Source: Pseudomonadota bacterium (GTDB taxonomy: Bacteria; Myxococcota_A; Polyangia; Polyangiales; Polyangiaceae). From it: a stretch of DNA of 64,000 nucleotides. Location of the stretch: positions 1-64,000 of the forward strand of contig JAFAER010000041.1 of assembly GCA_023423895.1 (NCBI GenBank). The letters run 5' to 3'. Made by a program: the position numbers and the translations under genes. The notes under the pieces were generated by a model. It searched no databases. It was not told the DNA's origin and worked only from the letters and a program-made list of their open reading frames with translations. Positions 27,062 to 35,161 of the stretch are shown here, in pieces. Within the stretch, counting starts at the first letter, position 1. Every line of letters starts with the position of its first letter.

Positions 27062-29068
27062 GTGCGCGTCTCGAGTTTCTTCGCATTGCTTGCTCTCGGC
27101 GTGGGGCCGTCCCTCGCGATGGCGGGACCTTCGTCAGCAGATGCGAACGAAGACGTCGCGATGAGCCAGCTCTTCCTTCGGCTCGTCGAAAACGAACGTG
27201 CGCCGTTGGTCCTCGGGGAAGACGTACTCGGATCGAACGTCGTGCGGGCGCCGATCCCGCGGCCGGCCCTCCTGCCCTCGGAGACCCCCGCGATGGACTG
27301 CGTGCATGCCGCACACGACATCACGCTCGATCCTCGAGCCGGCGTCGTCGACGCGAGCCTCGAGCTGAAGGTCAAAGCCGCCGGCAAGGCGCTCGGATCG
27401 GTCGGCATCGTCGTCGACGAAGGTCTCGAGGCCGGAACCGTGAAGGCGACGAACCGCGACGTGACCGTCGCCGACGCGACGTTCCCGCCTTCGCGCGTCG
27501 TTCGGGTCGACTTCTCGCGGGCGCTTTCTCCCGGAGAAGAGACGACGATCACGATCCCCTACGCAGGGACGCTCTCGTGTGCGCGCCCGACGAAGGGCGG
27601 GATGACGTGCTCGAAGGGCAAGGCGTTCTCGCATTTCGCACACAAGTCGATCTTTCCCTACGTGTTCGATCCCGACGAGCCGGACAGCGTGATCCTCGAC
27701 GCGTTGACCCGGAAGATCGTGCTCCGCGTCCCCGCGGACGACGAGGTCGTCGTCACCGGGCAGAAGGTCCAGCAGGTCGTTCGAGGCAAGACGAAGATCT
27801 CGACCTGGACGATCGACAAGCCGCTCTCGCGCACCGTCGGCCTGTACGCGCTCGTCGGTGACCTCGGGCTCGAGGAGATCCCCGGCCGGAGCACCCCTGC
27901 GACGTTCTTCCACCCGCAGCCGAGGCAGACCGTCGACGCGGACCTCATTGCGTGGTCCGGCCCGGCGCTCGACTTCGTCGAGCACCTGAGCGGCGCACGG
28001 CTCCCGTTCGAGCGCGGCCTCTCGCTCGTCCGCCTGCCGAAGTCGCTCGGCGATCCCGGAACCGCGACGTTCGGGATGACGCTGCTCTCCGATTCGTACT
28101 CGAACGCGGGCCCGCTGATGTACGAGGAGACGTGGGCTCACGAGAATGCCCACCTGCTCTGGGGCATCGTCGTTCCGGAGACCGATCCGAACGAGAGCCG
28201 GCTGATGAGCGAGGGCATCGCGACGCTCGCGCAGCTCGACTACTCGCATGTGCGACACTTCGCGTCCGAAGATCGCGACGAATACCTTGCGCGGCGCTTT
28301 GTTCCGATGAGGCTCGACCTCGACCAACACGGCACCGACCTTCCGCCACCGCAGCTGTTGGTGGGGACGAGCGCTCCCACGGACTTCCGCACGACGCGCT
28401 ACACGTTGTGGGCGTACTTCAGGAACGCCATCGCGCTCGACCACCTGCGGGCGACGATCGGGGACGACGTCTTCACGGACGTGCTCCGCGCCTACGGCGA
28501 TCGGTGCCGCTACGTCGGGTGCCGTCCCGACGTGCTGCGTGACATCGCCACCGAGAAGTCCGGCAGGGACATCCGGGCGTTCTTCGACCGGTGGATCACG
28601 GCGAACGAACGACCTCGCGTCGTCATCGACTTCTCTCCGCTCGATGGCGGCGCCGACATCGAGCTCACGAAGCCGGATGCTCGTCCGATGACGCTCGAGC
28701 TCTGGCTCGCCCTCGACGACGGGACCCGAATGAAGCGACGGGTCGATCTCGGCCCGAAGACGACGCGTACCCACGTCGAGACGCCGGCCGCGGTGATCGG
28801 CGTGCGCGCGAGCCCGCGCCACGACGTCCTCGTCGACGTTCGCTCGGCGGTCGACGGTGACCTCGATTTCGACGGCGAGACCGACGGCTTCGACATCCTC
28901 CGCTGCGCTCGCCTCACCGGACGGACGTACTCGACGAAGGGCGCTGCCGGTCTGTGGAAGGTCGACGAGCCGTTCGACCCGCGCTGCGACGTCGACGGCG
29001 ATCGCTCGATCGACGACGACGACCTCGAGCAGCTCTCCGAGCAGTTCGGAAAGTTGAGGACGCGATGA
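27062..29068 (+). CDS. Secreted M1-type metallopeptidase with C-terminal dockerin module
   Basis: 668 aa if it starts at GTG 27062, which opens a signal peptide (ALLALGVGPSLAMA); the frame is open further upstream but lacks signal character. The zinc motif is HENAH (360-364) with a SEGIA glutamate near residue 384, in place of M1's NEGFA. The exopeptidase motif GxMEN is replaced by FGMTL, so aminopeptidase specificity is doubtful. The C-terminal 70 residues hold two Asp-rich calcium-loop repeats of dockerin type (DLDFDGETDGFDIL, DVDGDRSIDDDDLEQL). The gene overlaps a cohesin-domain lipoprotein, the likely docking partner. Confidence 0.82.
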   Translation: MRVSSFFALLALGVGPSLAMAGPSSADANEDVAMSQLFLRLVENERAPLVLGEDVLGSNVVRAPIPRPALLPSETPAMDCVHAAHDITLDPRAGVVDASLELKVKAAGKALGSVGIVVDEGLEAGTVKATNRDVTVADATFPPSRVVRVDFSRALSPGEETTITIPYAGTLSCARPTKGGMTCSKGKAFSHFAHKSIFPYVFDPDEPDSVILDALTRKIVLRVPADDEVVVTGQKVQQVVRGKTKISTWTIDKPLSRTVGLYALVGDLGLEEIPGRSTPATFFHPQPRQTVDADLIAWSGPALDFVEHLSGARLPFERGLSLVRLPKSLGDPGTATFGMTLLSDSYSNAGPLMYEETWAHENAHLLWGIVVPETDPNESRLMSEGIATLAQLDYSHVRHFASEDRDEYLARRFVPMRLDLDQHGTDLPPPQLLVGTSAPTDFRTTRYTLWAYFRNAIALDHLRATIGDDVFTDVLRAYGDRCRYVGCRPDVLRDIATEKSGRDIRAFFDRWITANERPRVVIDFSPLDGGADIELTKPDARPMTLELWLALDDGTRMKRRVDLGPKTTRTHVETPAAVIGVRASPRHDVLVDVRSAVDGDLDFDGETDGFDILRCARLTGRTYSTKGAAGLWKVDEPFDPRCDVDGDRSIDDDDLEQLSEQFGKLRTR

Positions 29069-29619
29069 GGACCGCGGCTCTCCTGACCACCGCTGCGCTG
29101 GTATTCGGGTTCACTGGCGCCTGCGATTCCAGCGAGAAGAGCAAGGGAGATGCGCCTCGGTCCGCGCCGGACGCCGATGCCTCGCCCGCTCCGGCGCAGG
29201 CGGCCACCGTGTTCTTGCGCGGTCGTGTCGACGGAGACCGAGCTCGCGTCGAGGTCGTCGTGCGTGGTGCCCCACGCGACCTGCACGGCGCGGCGTTCCG
29301 ACTCCGCTGGCCTGCGCACGCGCTCACGTTCGTCGAGGCGCGAACCAGCGACGCGTGGTCACCGTCAGCGATCCGCCTCGCGAAGGAAGGGCTGCCCGGA
29401 GAGCTCGTCGTGGTCTGGTCAGAGAAGGGCCAGGGTGCGGGCGTGCGCACGAAGGACGAGACCGTCCTCGGGTCTCTCGACTTCACTGTGACCGCGAAGG
29501 GCTCCAGCGCTAGCGCTCACACAGAGCTCCTGTTCCGCCCCGAACGTTCGACGCTGCGAGACGCGTCCGGCACGCCGATGGCCGTCGAGTGGCTCGGGTG
29601 GAAAGACTCGCCTCGCTGA
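29065..29619 (+). CDS. Cohesin-domain lipoprotein
   Basis: 184 aa from ATG 29065, overlapping the peptidase stop (ATGA). Lipoprotein signal with Cys20 (GFTGAC), then a short Ala/Pro/Asp linker. From about residue 50 a single beta-sandwich has the cohesin pattern: alternating strands such as ARVEVVVRG, AAFRLRWPAHALTFV and TVLGSLDFTVTAKG. Cohesins bind dockerins. The coupled peptidase carries a dockerin, so this protein probably tethers the enzyme to the outer membrane. The cohesin call rests on pattern, not on a profile search. Confidence 0.78.
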   Translation: MRTAALLTTAALVFGFTGACDSSEKSKGDAPRSAPDADASPAPAQAATVFLRGRVDGDRARVEVVVRGAPRDLHGAAFRLRWPAHALTFVEARTSDAWSPSAIRLAKEGLPGELVVVWSEKGQGAGVRTKDETVLGSLDFTVTAKGSSASAHTELLFRPERSTLRDASGTPMAVEWLGWKDSPR

Positions 29620-29697
29620 GCATGCGCGGCGCCTGGTCTTCCCCGGCATCGTTGAGCCGCGCGCGCGGCGTCGTCTGCGGTATAGCTGCTCACGACG

Positions 29698-30309
29698 ATG
29701 CCGATCGCTCGTGAGGATGCGCCGAGGTTCGTGTGTGACCTCCTCGAGCGGCATGCCTCGCTCGAGCGCTCGGAGCTGTCGGCACGCTGGGTCGCGCGAG
29801 AGCTCGGGCAGACGACGGGCTTCCTCTATCACCACTGGGGGTCCTTCGACGCGTTCCTCCTCGAGGTCTCGGGGATCGGCTGGCAGCGACTCGTGGCGTC
29901 TCTCGTCCGCGCGTACGACAAGAAGAAGACACTCACCGCGCTGGTCGAGGCCTATCTCGATTTCGCGCTCGCGAAGCCGGTCCTCTACTGGCTTCTCGCA
30001 GAGCGTGCGCTCTCGAACGACCTTCTCCGCGAGCGCCTGGGTGAGGGTTCGCCGTTGCCGTCGTTCGCGGGCTTCGAGGAGCTGATGACGCTTCTCGGCC
30101 GCGCGCTGCCCGGTGTCACCGTCACCCAGGCCCGCGCGCTTCATGCAGCCGCGCACGGGCTCGCCTCGCAGCTGCTCTCCCATCGTCTGGGATCGATGCC
30201 CGACACGTTCGGACGCGCTGAACGTGTCGTCGCGCGCGAGGTCGCCGCCGAGATCGCACACGCCTTCGAGCGACCACGGACGTCGCGCGCCAAAAAGTCC
30301 CGGCGGTAG
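29698..30309 (+). CDS. TetR/AcrR family transcriptional regulator
   Basis: 203 aa. The N-terminal helix-turn-helix (about 22-52) has WVARELGQTTGFLYHHWGS, the conserved GxxxGxxYxHW recognition region of TetR proteins. The rest is helical, as expected for the ligand-binding dimer domain, with a Lys/Arg-rich tail. It converges with the EEP-fold lipoprotein gene, ending 5 nt from it. A pair of palindromic sites lies upstream of that lipoprotein and is a candidate target; the gene's own promoter region does not show the same site. Confidence 0.88.
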   Translation: MPIAREDAPRFVCDLLERHASLERSELSARWVARELGQTTGFLYHHWGSFDAFLLEVSGIGWQRLVASLVRAYDKKKTLTALVEAYLDFALAKPVLYWLLAERALSNDLLRERLGEGSPLPSFAGFEELMTLLGRALPGVTVTQARALHAAAHGLASQLLSHRLGSMPDTFGRAERVVAREVAAEIAHAFERPRTSRAKKSRR

Positions 30310-30314
30310 GACGC

Positions 30315-31280
30315 TCAGTCCGCTTCGAACGTTGCGCTCACGGGGTCGTGGTCGGACAACGGGTTGCCCGAAGGGCCGACGAACGATGCCTCGACGGCAT
30401 GGCTCTTCGGGGTGAGCGTGACCGTCGGGCTCGACCGGAACGCGATCCGATCGATGCGCTCCGGCTCTGCGCACTTGAGTGCGCGGCATGTGCACTCGAG
30501 CGACGCCCCGGTGAGGAGCTTCTGAAGGGTCGCCTCGTCCGTGGCCTTCATGTTCGTGTCGCCGGCGACGATCACGGCCTTGCCCGCCGACTGCTGCGCG
30601 ATCGCGGCCACGAGCTGGTCGACCTGAGCCTCGCGCGCGGCGACGTCCCCCTGCCCGCGCCCGGCGTCGAAGTGCATGTTGTAGACGTCGACGGAGCGCC
30701 CGCCGCCGAGGTCGACGACGAAGCGCGCGAATCCTTTCGGCGTCAGGCAGTCGTTGCTGGAGTCGATGATGCCGTTGCACTTCGCCCACTTCGTCCGCGA
30801 ATGCGACGAGAACGGGAATCGAGAGAGCGTGTTCAGGCCGTCTCCGAGATCGGAGCTCGCGGCCATCGGCGTCGAGCGATGTGGATGAGTCGAGAGAGCA
30901 ACGAGCGCGTCGTGGTACGTGAAGTCTTCCTGCACGAGCACGAGATCGAATGGATTCAGCTTCGGGCTGATGAGCGGCGTGTTGACGAGCGGGTCGGACC
31001 CGGAGATGCCCTGCGGGAGCCCAGCGACGTTGTAGGTCAGAACGCGGAAGGTGACGGGCGCGGGCTTCGTGGGTGGTGACGGCTCGTCGGGGACCTCGCC
31101 GGGCGGCTCTTGCGCTGGGGCATCGCCGGGGACCTTGCTGCCGGTCGTCTCGCTCGGGGCCGGGTCGTTCTGCTCGACGGCGTCATCGACCGCGGTGAAG
31201 GGCGCAGGGCTTGCCGCACATCCAGCCACGCCCACGAAGCCGAGCCAGGCGACCGGAACGAGCAGGTCTCGCAGCAGCAT
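30315..31280 (-). CDS. Endonuclease/exonuclease/phosphatase (EEP)-fold lipoprotein
   Basis: 321 aa. Lipoprotein signal with Cys21 (GVAGC) and an acidic Pro/Ser linker to about residue 75. EEP motifs in order: LTYNVAG (Asn), LVLVQED (catalytic Glu), YNMHFDAG (His), VIVAGDTNM (Asp and Asn) and SDHDPVSA (Asp-His pair). All metal and catalytic positions are kept. The family includes DNase I-like nucleases and sphingomyelinase-like phosphodiesterases; being surface-anchored favours an extracellular nuclease or phospholipase. Two 15-bp operator-like sites lie 9-55 nt upstream. Confidence 0.9.
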   Translation of the reverse strand: MLLRDLLVPVAWLGFVGVAGCAASPAPFTAVDDAVEQNDPAPSETTGSKVPGDAPAQEPPGEVPDEPSPPTKPAPVTFRVLTYNVAGLPQGISGSDPLVNTPLISPKLNPFDLVLVQEDFTYHDALVALSTHPHRSTPMAASSDLGDGLNTLSRFPFSSHSRTKWAKCNGIIDSSNDCLTPKGFARFVVDLGGGRSVDVYNMHFDAGRGQGDVAAREAQVDQLVAAIAQQSAGKAVIVAGDTNMKATDEATLQKLLTGASLECTCRALKCAEPERIDRIAFRSSPTVTLTPKSHAVEASFVGPSGNPLSDHDPVSATFEAD

Positions 31281-31288
31281 GACCTGTA

Positions 31289-31335
31289 CGTAACATCGTT
31301 ATGCGCGAGCCCAAGTCGGACATAACACTGTTACG
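31289..31335. promoter_or_regulatory. Paired inverted-repeat operators upstream of EEP lipoprotein
   Basis: Two 15-bp sites share the pattern CRTAAC-N3-GTTAYG. CGTAACATCGTTATG is at 31289-31303 and CATAACACTGTTACG at 31321-31335; one is nearly the reverse complement of the other. Their centres are 32 bp apart, about three helical turns, which suits cooperative dimer binding. They fill the 76-nt gap before the minus-strand EEP gene. The convergent TetR regulator is an obvious candidate binder. Confidence 0.6.
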
Positions 31336-31356
31336 CACAGGAGACGCCTCGATGCG

Positions 31357-32910
31357 TCATCGCCAGACGCGCGACAGGCGGAAGGTGCCGCTGGCGACCG
31401 TCAGGATCGTCGCACGCCCTGACGACAGCGCGATCGCGCGGCCAGCGCCCGTACCGCCCGGATGCACGAACACGCCCTGGTCGCCGTAGCCGGCGTCGAG
31501 CTGCCCTTGCGAAGAGAGCCTCATCGAAATGGAGCTCGATGCGTCCTCGGAACCGGCAGCGCCGACCACGTGGAGCTGGCCTTCGTCCCACGTCACGCCA
31601 TAGAGCGCTGTGCCTTGCGGAAACGACGCTACGCCGGCGACACCGAACCCGGGCAAGTGCGCGCCTTTCTCGGGCTCGAGCGCCACGATGCGTCCCGCCT
31701 GGCTCCCCTCACCGGCCGCGAAGTACATCGATCCGTCGGGTGCGAACACGAAGTCCGTCGTCGCCCCCACCGCTTCGAGGTCTCCCAGAAAGGTGGTGCC
31801 GCCGTTCCCGAACCATGGATCGACCTGGCCGTCCGGAGTGAGGCGAAGCGCGCAGCTTCCGTTCAGATCGGCGCAGAGGCCGGCAACGACGATGCGCCCC
31901 TGCGCGTCGACGTGGAGGGCCATGCCCGACTGCTGTCCTGGTCGGACCAAACGCGCGGTCCCGTCGATGCCGAAGGAGAGCGCCAGATTTCCGTCCGGCG
32001 ACAGCTTGCGGACGAAGATGTCCGCATCGGCGGTCATGTCCACCGTGCCGCCGATCAAGGTCGAGCCGTCCGGCAACACCTCGATCGCAGTCGCCCACGT
32101 GGACTGGCCCGTCGCCCCGCAAATCACCCCGCCGCTGCCGTAGCTCGTGTCGAGCGCACCCGAAGCATCGAGCTTCGCGACGCAAGGAGCGCTGTGCGAC
32201 GCCGGTTCCGCCCCGATGCCGACGACGAGCAATGAGCCGTCGGGGGCCTCCGCCGCTCGCGCGCCGATGCTGGAGCCTCCCGGGACGAAGTCGAACGAGG
32301 CGGTGCCGTCGTTCGCGAACGAGCCGTCGAGCGCACCGTTCGGCAAGTACCGAGCAACGGCAACGCGCTTCGAGCTCAGTTCATAGCCGACGACGACCGT
32401 ACGCCCGGCGCGATCGATGATGGCGCTCGTCGCCTCGACCGAAGCTGGACCGCCGACGATCCCGTTCACGCCGAAGGTGGGGTCGAGCGTGCCCGGGTCG
32501 CCCGCGACGACGAGGGTGATCGGCGACTCGCGCACGACGCCCTCAGCGTGTGCCCTCAACACGACGGTATGCGTTCCGAACACTGCGTCGGGAGCGGCCG
32601 TGAGCATGATCGTGCTCGCCTCCTCCGTGGCCGCCGGTGCAGGCAGCGCCGCCTGGACGCCCGCGGGAAGCCCCTGCACCTCGAACGTCACCGGCGTCGT
32701 GAAGCCTTCGTCGCGGGTCAGCGAGACGGGGACCGCGCCTTCGGTCTTCGGCCGTACCGTCGCGGTCGCCGGCGCGCTCAGCGTGAAGGCCGCTGCCGTG
32801 GATACAGCTTCGGGTGCAACCCGCTCCGGCTCCCCTCCACAGCCGGCCATGTGGAGGACCGTCATCATCGCCGTCGTGCCCAGGACTGCTCGCCATCGAA
32901 TCGCGTTCAT
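31357..32910 (-). CDS. Delta-60 repeat lipoprotein
   Basis: 517 aa from ATG 32910; a longer open frame upstream has no signal. Lipoprotein signal ends in MAGC. After an Ig-like region (about 35-130) come repeats of delta-60 type, each closing with a LDPTFGVNG-like motif: LDGSFANDG, LDTSYGSGG, VDPWFGNGG, LDAGYGDQG. Such repeats form a seven-bladed propeller. The protein is probably exposed on the envelope; ligand and function are unknown. It lies just upstream of the EEP gene on the same strand. Confidence 0.85.
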   Translation of the reverse strand: MNAIRWRAVLGTTAMMTVLHMAGCGGEPERVAPEAVSTAAAFTLSAPATATVRPKTEGAVPVSLTRDEGFTTPVTFEVQGLPAGVQAALPAPAATEEASTIMLTAAPDAVFGTHTVVLRAHAEGVVRESPITLVVAGDPGTLDPTFGVNGIVGGPASVEATSAIIDRAGRTVVVGYELSSKRVAVARYLPNGALDGSFANDGTASFDFVPGGSSIGARAAEAPDGSLLVVGIGAEPASHSAPCVAKLDASGALDTSYGSGGVICGATGQSTWATAIEVLPDGSTLIGGTVDMTADADIFVRKLSPDGNLALSFGIDGTARLVRPGQQSGMALHVDAQGRIVVAGLCADLNGSCALRLTPDGQVDPWFGNGGTTFLGDLEAVGATTDFVFAPDGSMYFAAGEGSQAGRIVALEPEKGAHLPGFGVAGVASFPQGTALYGVTWDEGQLHVVGAAGSEDASSSISMRLSSQGQLDAGYGDQGVFVHPGGTGAGRAIALSSGRATILTVASGTFRLSRVWR

Positions 32911-33083
32911 CGAGGAGAACCCTCGAGCACGGGATGTGCCGCGGCAGCCCCCGCGACGATCCACGCGGATTCGCGTGTGCCTGGGCGTCGATCCCCCGTG
33001 CACGCACGACCTGCACGCGTGCCCGCACGGGCGCACGGCCGGAGCCGACTGACATCGGCCGCGGCTCTTGCTATGCCGCGGGC

Positions 33084-33641
33084 ATGAAGCGCATTTCCCC
33101 CTGTCTGGCACTGTCGGTCGCCCTTCTTGCGTGCGGAGGGGCGACGAACACCGCGAGCAGCCCCGAAGGGGCGGCGCCGAAGACCGAGGAGGCAAAGGCG
33201 CCCTCGCCCCCGAGCGAGGCCGAGCCCAAGGCGAGCGTCGCGCCCGAGCCGGCGAACACCGCCGCGGTCGCGCCGGCACCGCCGGCCGAAGAGGAGCCCG
33301 AGAAATGCGAGGGCGGCTGGGTCTGCGTGAAGGTGTCGTTCGACACGAAGAAGGTCGAGCCGCGCGAGACGAAGCTGATCGGCGATCCGAAGATCGAGCA
33401 GACGTGGTCGAAGTCGAGCGACGGGCGAACGGTGTCCTTCGACGCGTTCTCGAAGGGCGCCGTGGAGCTGACGCTCCGCCGCAAGCCGGGCAACAAGAAC
33501 GAGGTCGTCGTGAAGCTCGGGAAGGGCGGCGAGATCGTCATCGACCGTCGTGACGGCACGGTCGACGACTTCACGCACGTCGGGGCGATCGCCGCGGAGC
33601 AGGCGGGCGCGCTGCTGGTCGATCTTCGCTACATGAAGTAG
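33084..33641 (+). CDS. Small lipoprotein with Ala/Pro/Glu linker
   Basis: 185 aa from ATG 33084, the first start that yields a lipoprotein signal (Cys17 in LLAC). Residues 20-75 form a low-complexity Ala/Pro/Glu spacer. The C-terminal domain (about 78-185) is beta-rich, starts with a Cys pair (EKCEGGWVCVKV) and is full of charged strands. I recognise no family. It faces away from the delta-60 gene across a 173-nt gap. Confidence 0.65.
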   Translation: MKRISPCLALSVALLACGGATNTASSPEGAAPKTEEAKAPSPPSEAEPKASVAPEPANTAAVAPAPPAEEEPEKCEGGWVCVKVSFDTKKVEPRETKLIGDPKIEQTWSKSSDGRTVSFDAFSKGAVELTLRRKPGNKNEVVVKLGKGGEIVIDRRDGTVDDFTHVGAIAAEQAGALLVDLRYMK

Positions 33642-33660
33642 TCGGCTTCGCGCGTGAGCG

Positions 33661-34155
33661 TCAGGGCAGCCGCCCGCACGTGACGACGTCGGAGTAGCCG
33701 CCGCCAGACCCAGTGAACGAACAGATGTCGGGGTAGGTGAGCCGGAAGTACAGCCTGTTCCCGGTCCAGTTCCCTTCCTGCCCGGCATCGGACGTCACCC
33801 GCCCGTCGGGATGGAGGACGATCACGTCCGGATCACCCCCGAAGATGCAACGCTCGCCGTCGAAGTGGAGCCAGAAGTTCATCGTGTCCTTCCCGCAGAG
33901 GCCACACGAGTAGCTCCCTTCACACGCGTCCGTGGGGCTCGCGACCTTCTCGCGCTCGTCCTTCTCAGGCGCTTCCTTCTCGGACGCGTCCTCGCGTGCG
34001 GTCTTTTTCGTCTCCGAATCGTCGGCCTTCGCGCTTTCCGTCGTCGGTGAGGACGTGCAGGACGGCGCACCTCCCTGTGCGTCTGGGCCGCCGCCGCTGC
34101 ACGCGATGAGGGCCATCGTCACGAGACTCGCCGCGAGCGTGAATTTGTGATCCAT
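33661..34155 (-). CDS. Small Cys-containing lipoprotein
   Basis: 164 aa from ATG 34155. Lipoprotein signal with Cys19 (MALIAC), then a highly charged Lys/Glu/Asp linker (about 40-75). The C-terminal domain carries several cysteines (DACEGSYSCGLCGKD, ERCIFGG, YPDICSF, VVTCG) that probably form disulfides outside the cytoplasm. No family is recognised. Its layout (signal, charged spacer, compact Cys domain) parallels the convergent neighbour at 33084. Confidence 0.65.
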   Translation of the reverse strand: MDHKFTLAASLVTMALIACSGGGPDAQGGAPSCTSSPTTESAKADDSETKKTAREDASEKEAPEKDEREKVASPTDACEGSYSCGLCGKDTMNFWLHFDGERCIFGGDPDVIVLHPDGRVTSDAGQEGNWTGNRLYFRLTYPDICSFTGSGGGYSDVVTCGRLP

Positions 34156-34270
34156 GCGCAGCTCATCGGCCGCTCGACGTGGCGGTTGCGTAGAAAAGTG
34201 ACCGACGTCGAAGTCGACGCGGCCGTCGCTCGACGTGCGGGCCGTCGACCGTCGTGGTCGGGCGCTCGCC

Positions 34271-34645
34271 TCAGGACTCGGCTGGCGGTTTGCTCGGACC
34301 CGTAGCCTCACCCGGCGGCTTCGACCCCTGGATCCACCGCGCGCAGATGCAGTAGTGCGGGCCCGGTCCTCGCTCGAAACATTTCGCCGGCATCTCGCCG
34401 CAGACGCCCGCTTCGAACATGGTGTTGCAGTCGTGGTCCCCGTGACAGATGCACCCGAGCTTGCTGCAGCTGAAACGGTGGTCTCTGCCTTGTCGATCGG
34501 ACTTCGACGTCGGGAGCTCCTGCTCGGTAGCGACCGGCTCCTCGTCGTTCGCTGGTGCAGCTGCACAGCCGGACGTCGCGAGCGCCCCGACCCAGGCCAT
34601 CGCGACGACGGCAGCGATGCTCTTGCTGTCGATCCTGTTGATCAT
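34271..34645 (-). CDS. Small eight-cysteine lipoprotein
   Basis: 124 aa from ATG 34645. Lipoprotein signal with Cys27 (LATSGC). After a short acidic linker, about 45 residues hold eight cysteines in closely spaced pairs (CSKLGCIC, HDC, GVCGEMPAKC, HYCIC), a pattern of a small disulfide-knotted extracellular domain. The tail is Pro/Gly-rich. No family is recognised. It is 115 nt upstream of another Cys-containing lipoprotein on the same strand. Confidence 0.6.
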   Translation of the reverse strand: MINRIDSKSIAAVVAMAWVGALATSGCAAAPANDEEPVATEQELPTSKSDRQGRDHRFSCSKLGCICHGDHDCNTMFEAGVCGEMPAKCFERGPGPHYCICARWIQGSKPPGEATGPSKPPAES

Positions 34646-34704
34646 GGCGCCTCGCCGAGCAACGCGTGTGCCCTCGGTCGAAACGCCGCCGCCTTCGCGG
34701 AGAG

Positions 34705-35148
34705 TTAGTTCAGGAGGCGCTGACGCATGCTCTGGGCGATGGGCTTTCGTCCCGAGAAGCCCTCTTCGAGCGCGTGATAGTGACCGACTTCGTTCTCGCC
34801 GTACTTCCAGCAGAGCCAGACGAGCTTTCCGTCGACGTTGCCGTAGAAGTCGAGCAATCCGCTGCGCGCGTCCTTCAAGACCGCGCCCATCTCCTCGATG
34901 GCCTTCCAGCCGGCGCGGTACTCCTCGATGCATCGGACGAGGTCGCGCTTGAGGTCACGAATGTCCGTAGGATCCGCCGGATCCAGCACGATGCGCTCGG
35001 GCACGTCGCCGAGCTCACGCCCGAGCCGGATGAGGAGGGTCTCGATCTCCGACCGGCGCTCGAGCTGCCGCTTCACTGCGACGCTGAGCTTCGGGACGAG
35101 ATCGTTGACCTCCTCCAGCGTGAAGACGTGTGCGTCGCGAGAGTCCAC
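34705..35148 (-). CDS. DUF2203 family protein
   Basis: 147 aa from GTG 35148. The sequence matches the DUF2203 pattern: an N-terminal FTLEEVNDLVPKL helix, a central helical pair, and the conserved LVWLCWKYGENEVGHYH stretch near the C-terminus. Family function is unknown. The gene follows the FtsX-type permease by 13 nt and is probably its cotranscribed last member. Confidence 0.82.
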   Translation of the reverse strand: MDSRDAHVFTLEEVNDLVPKLSVAVKRQLERRSEIETLLIRLGRELGDVPERIVLDPADPTDIRDLKRDLVRCIEEYRAGWKAIEEMGAVLKDARSGLLDFYGNVDGKLVWLCWKYGENEVGHYHALEEGFSGRKPIAQSMRQRLLN

Positions 35149-35161
35149 ACGACAGAGGGTA

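Noticed and set aside
27134..28822. 562-codon minus-strand frame opposite the peptidase
   Set aside because: The sense strand shows signal peptide, HENAH and dockerin repeats; the antisense frame shows only biased composition.
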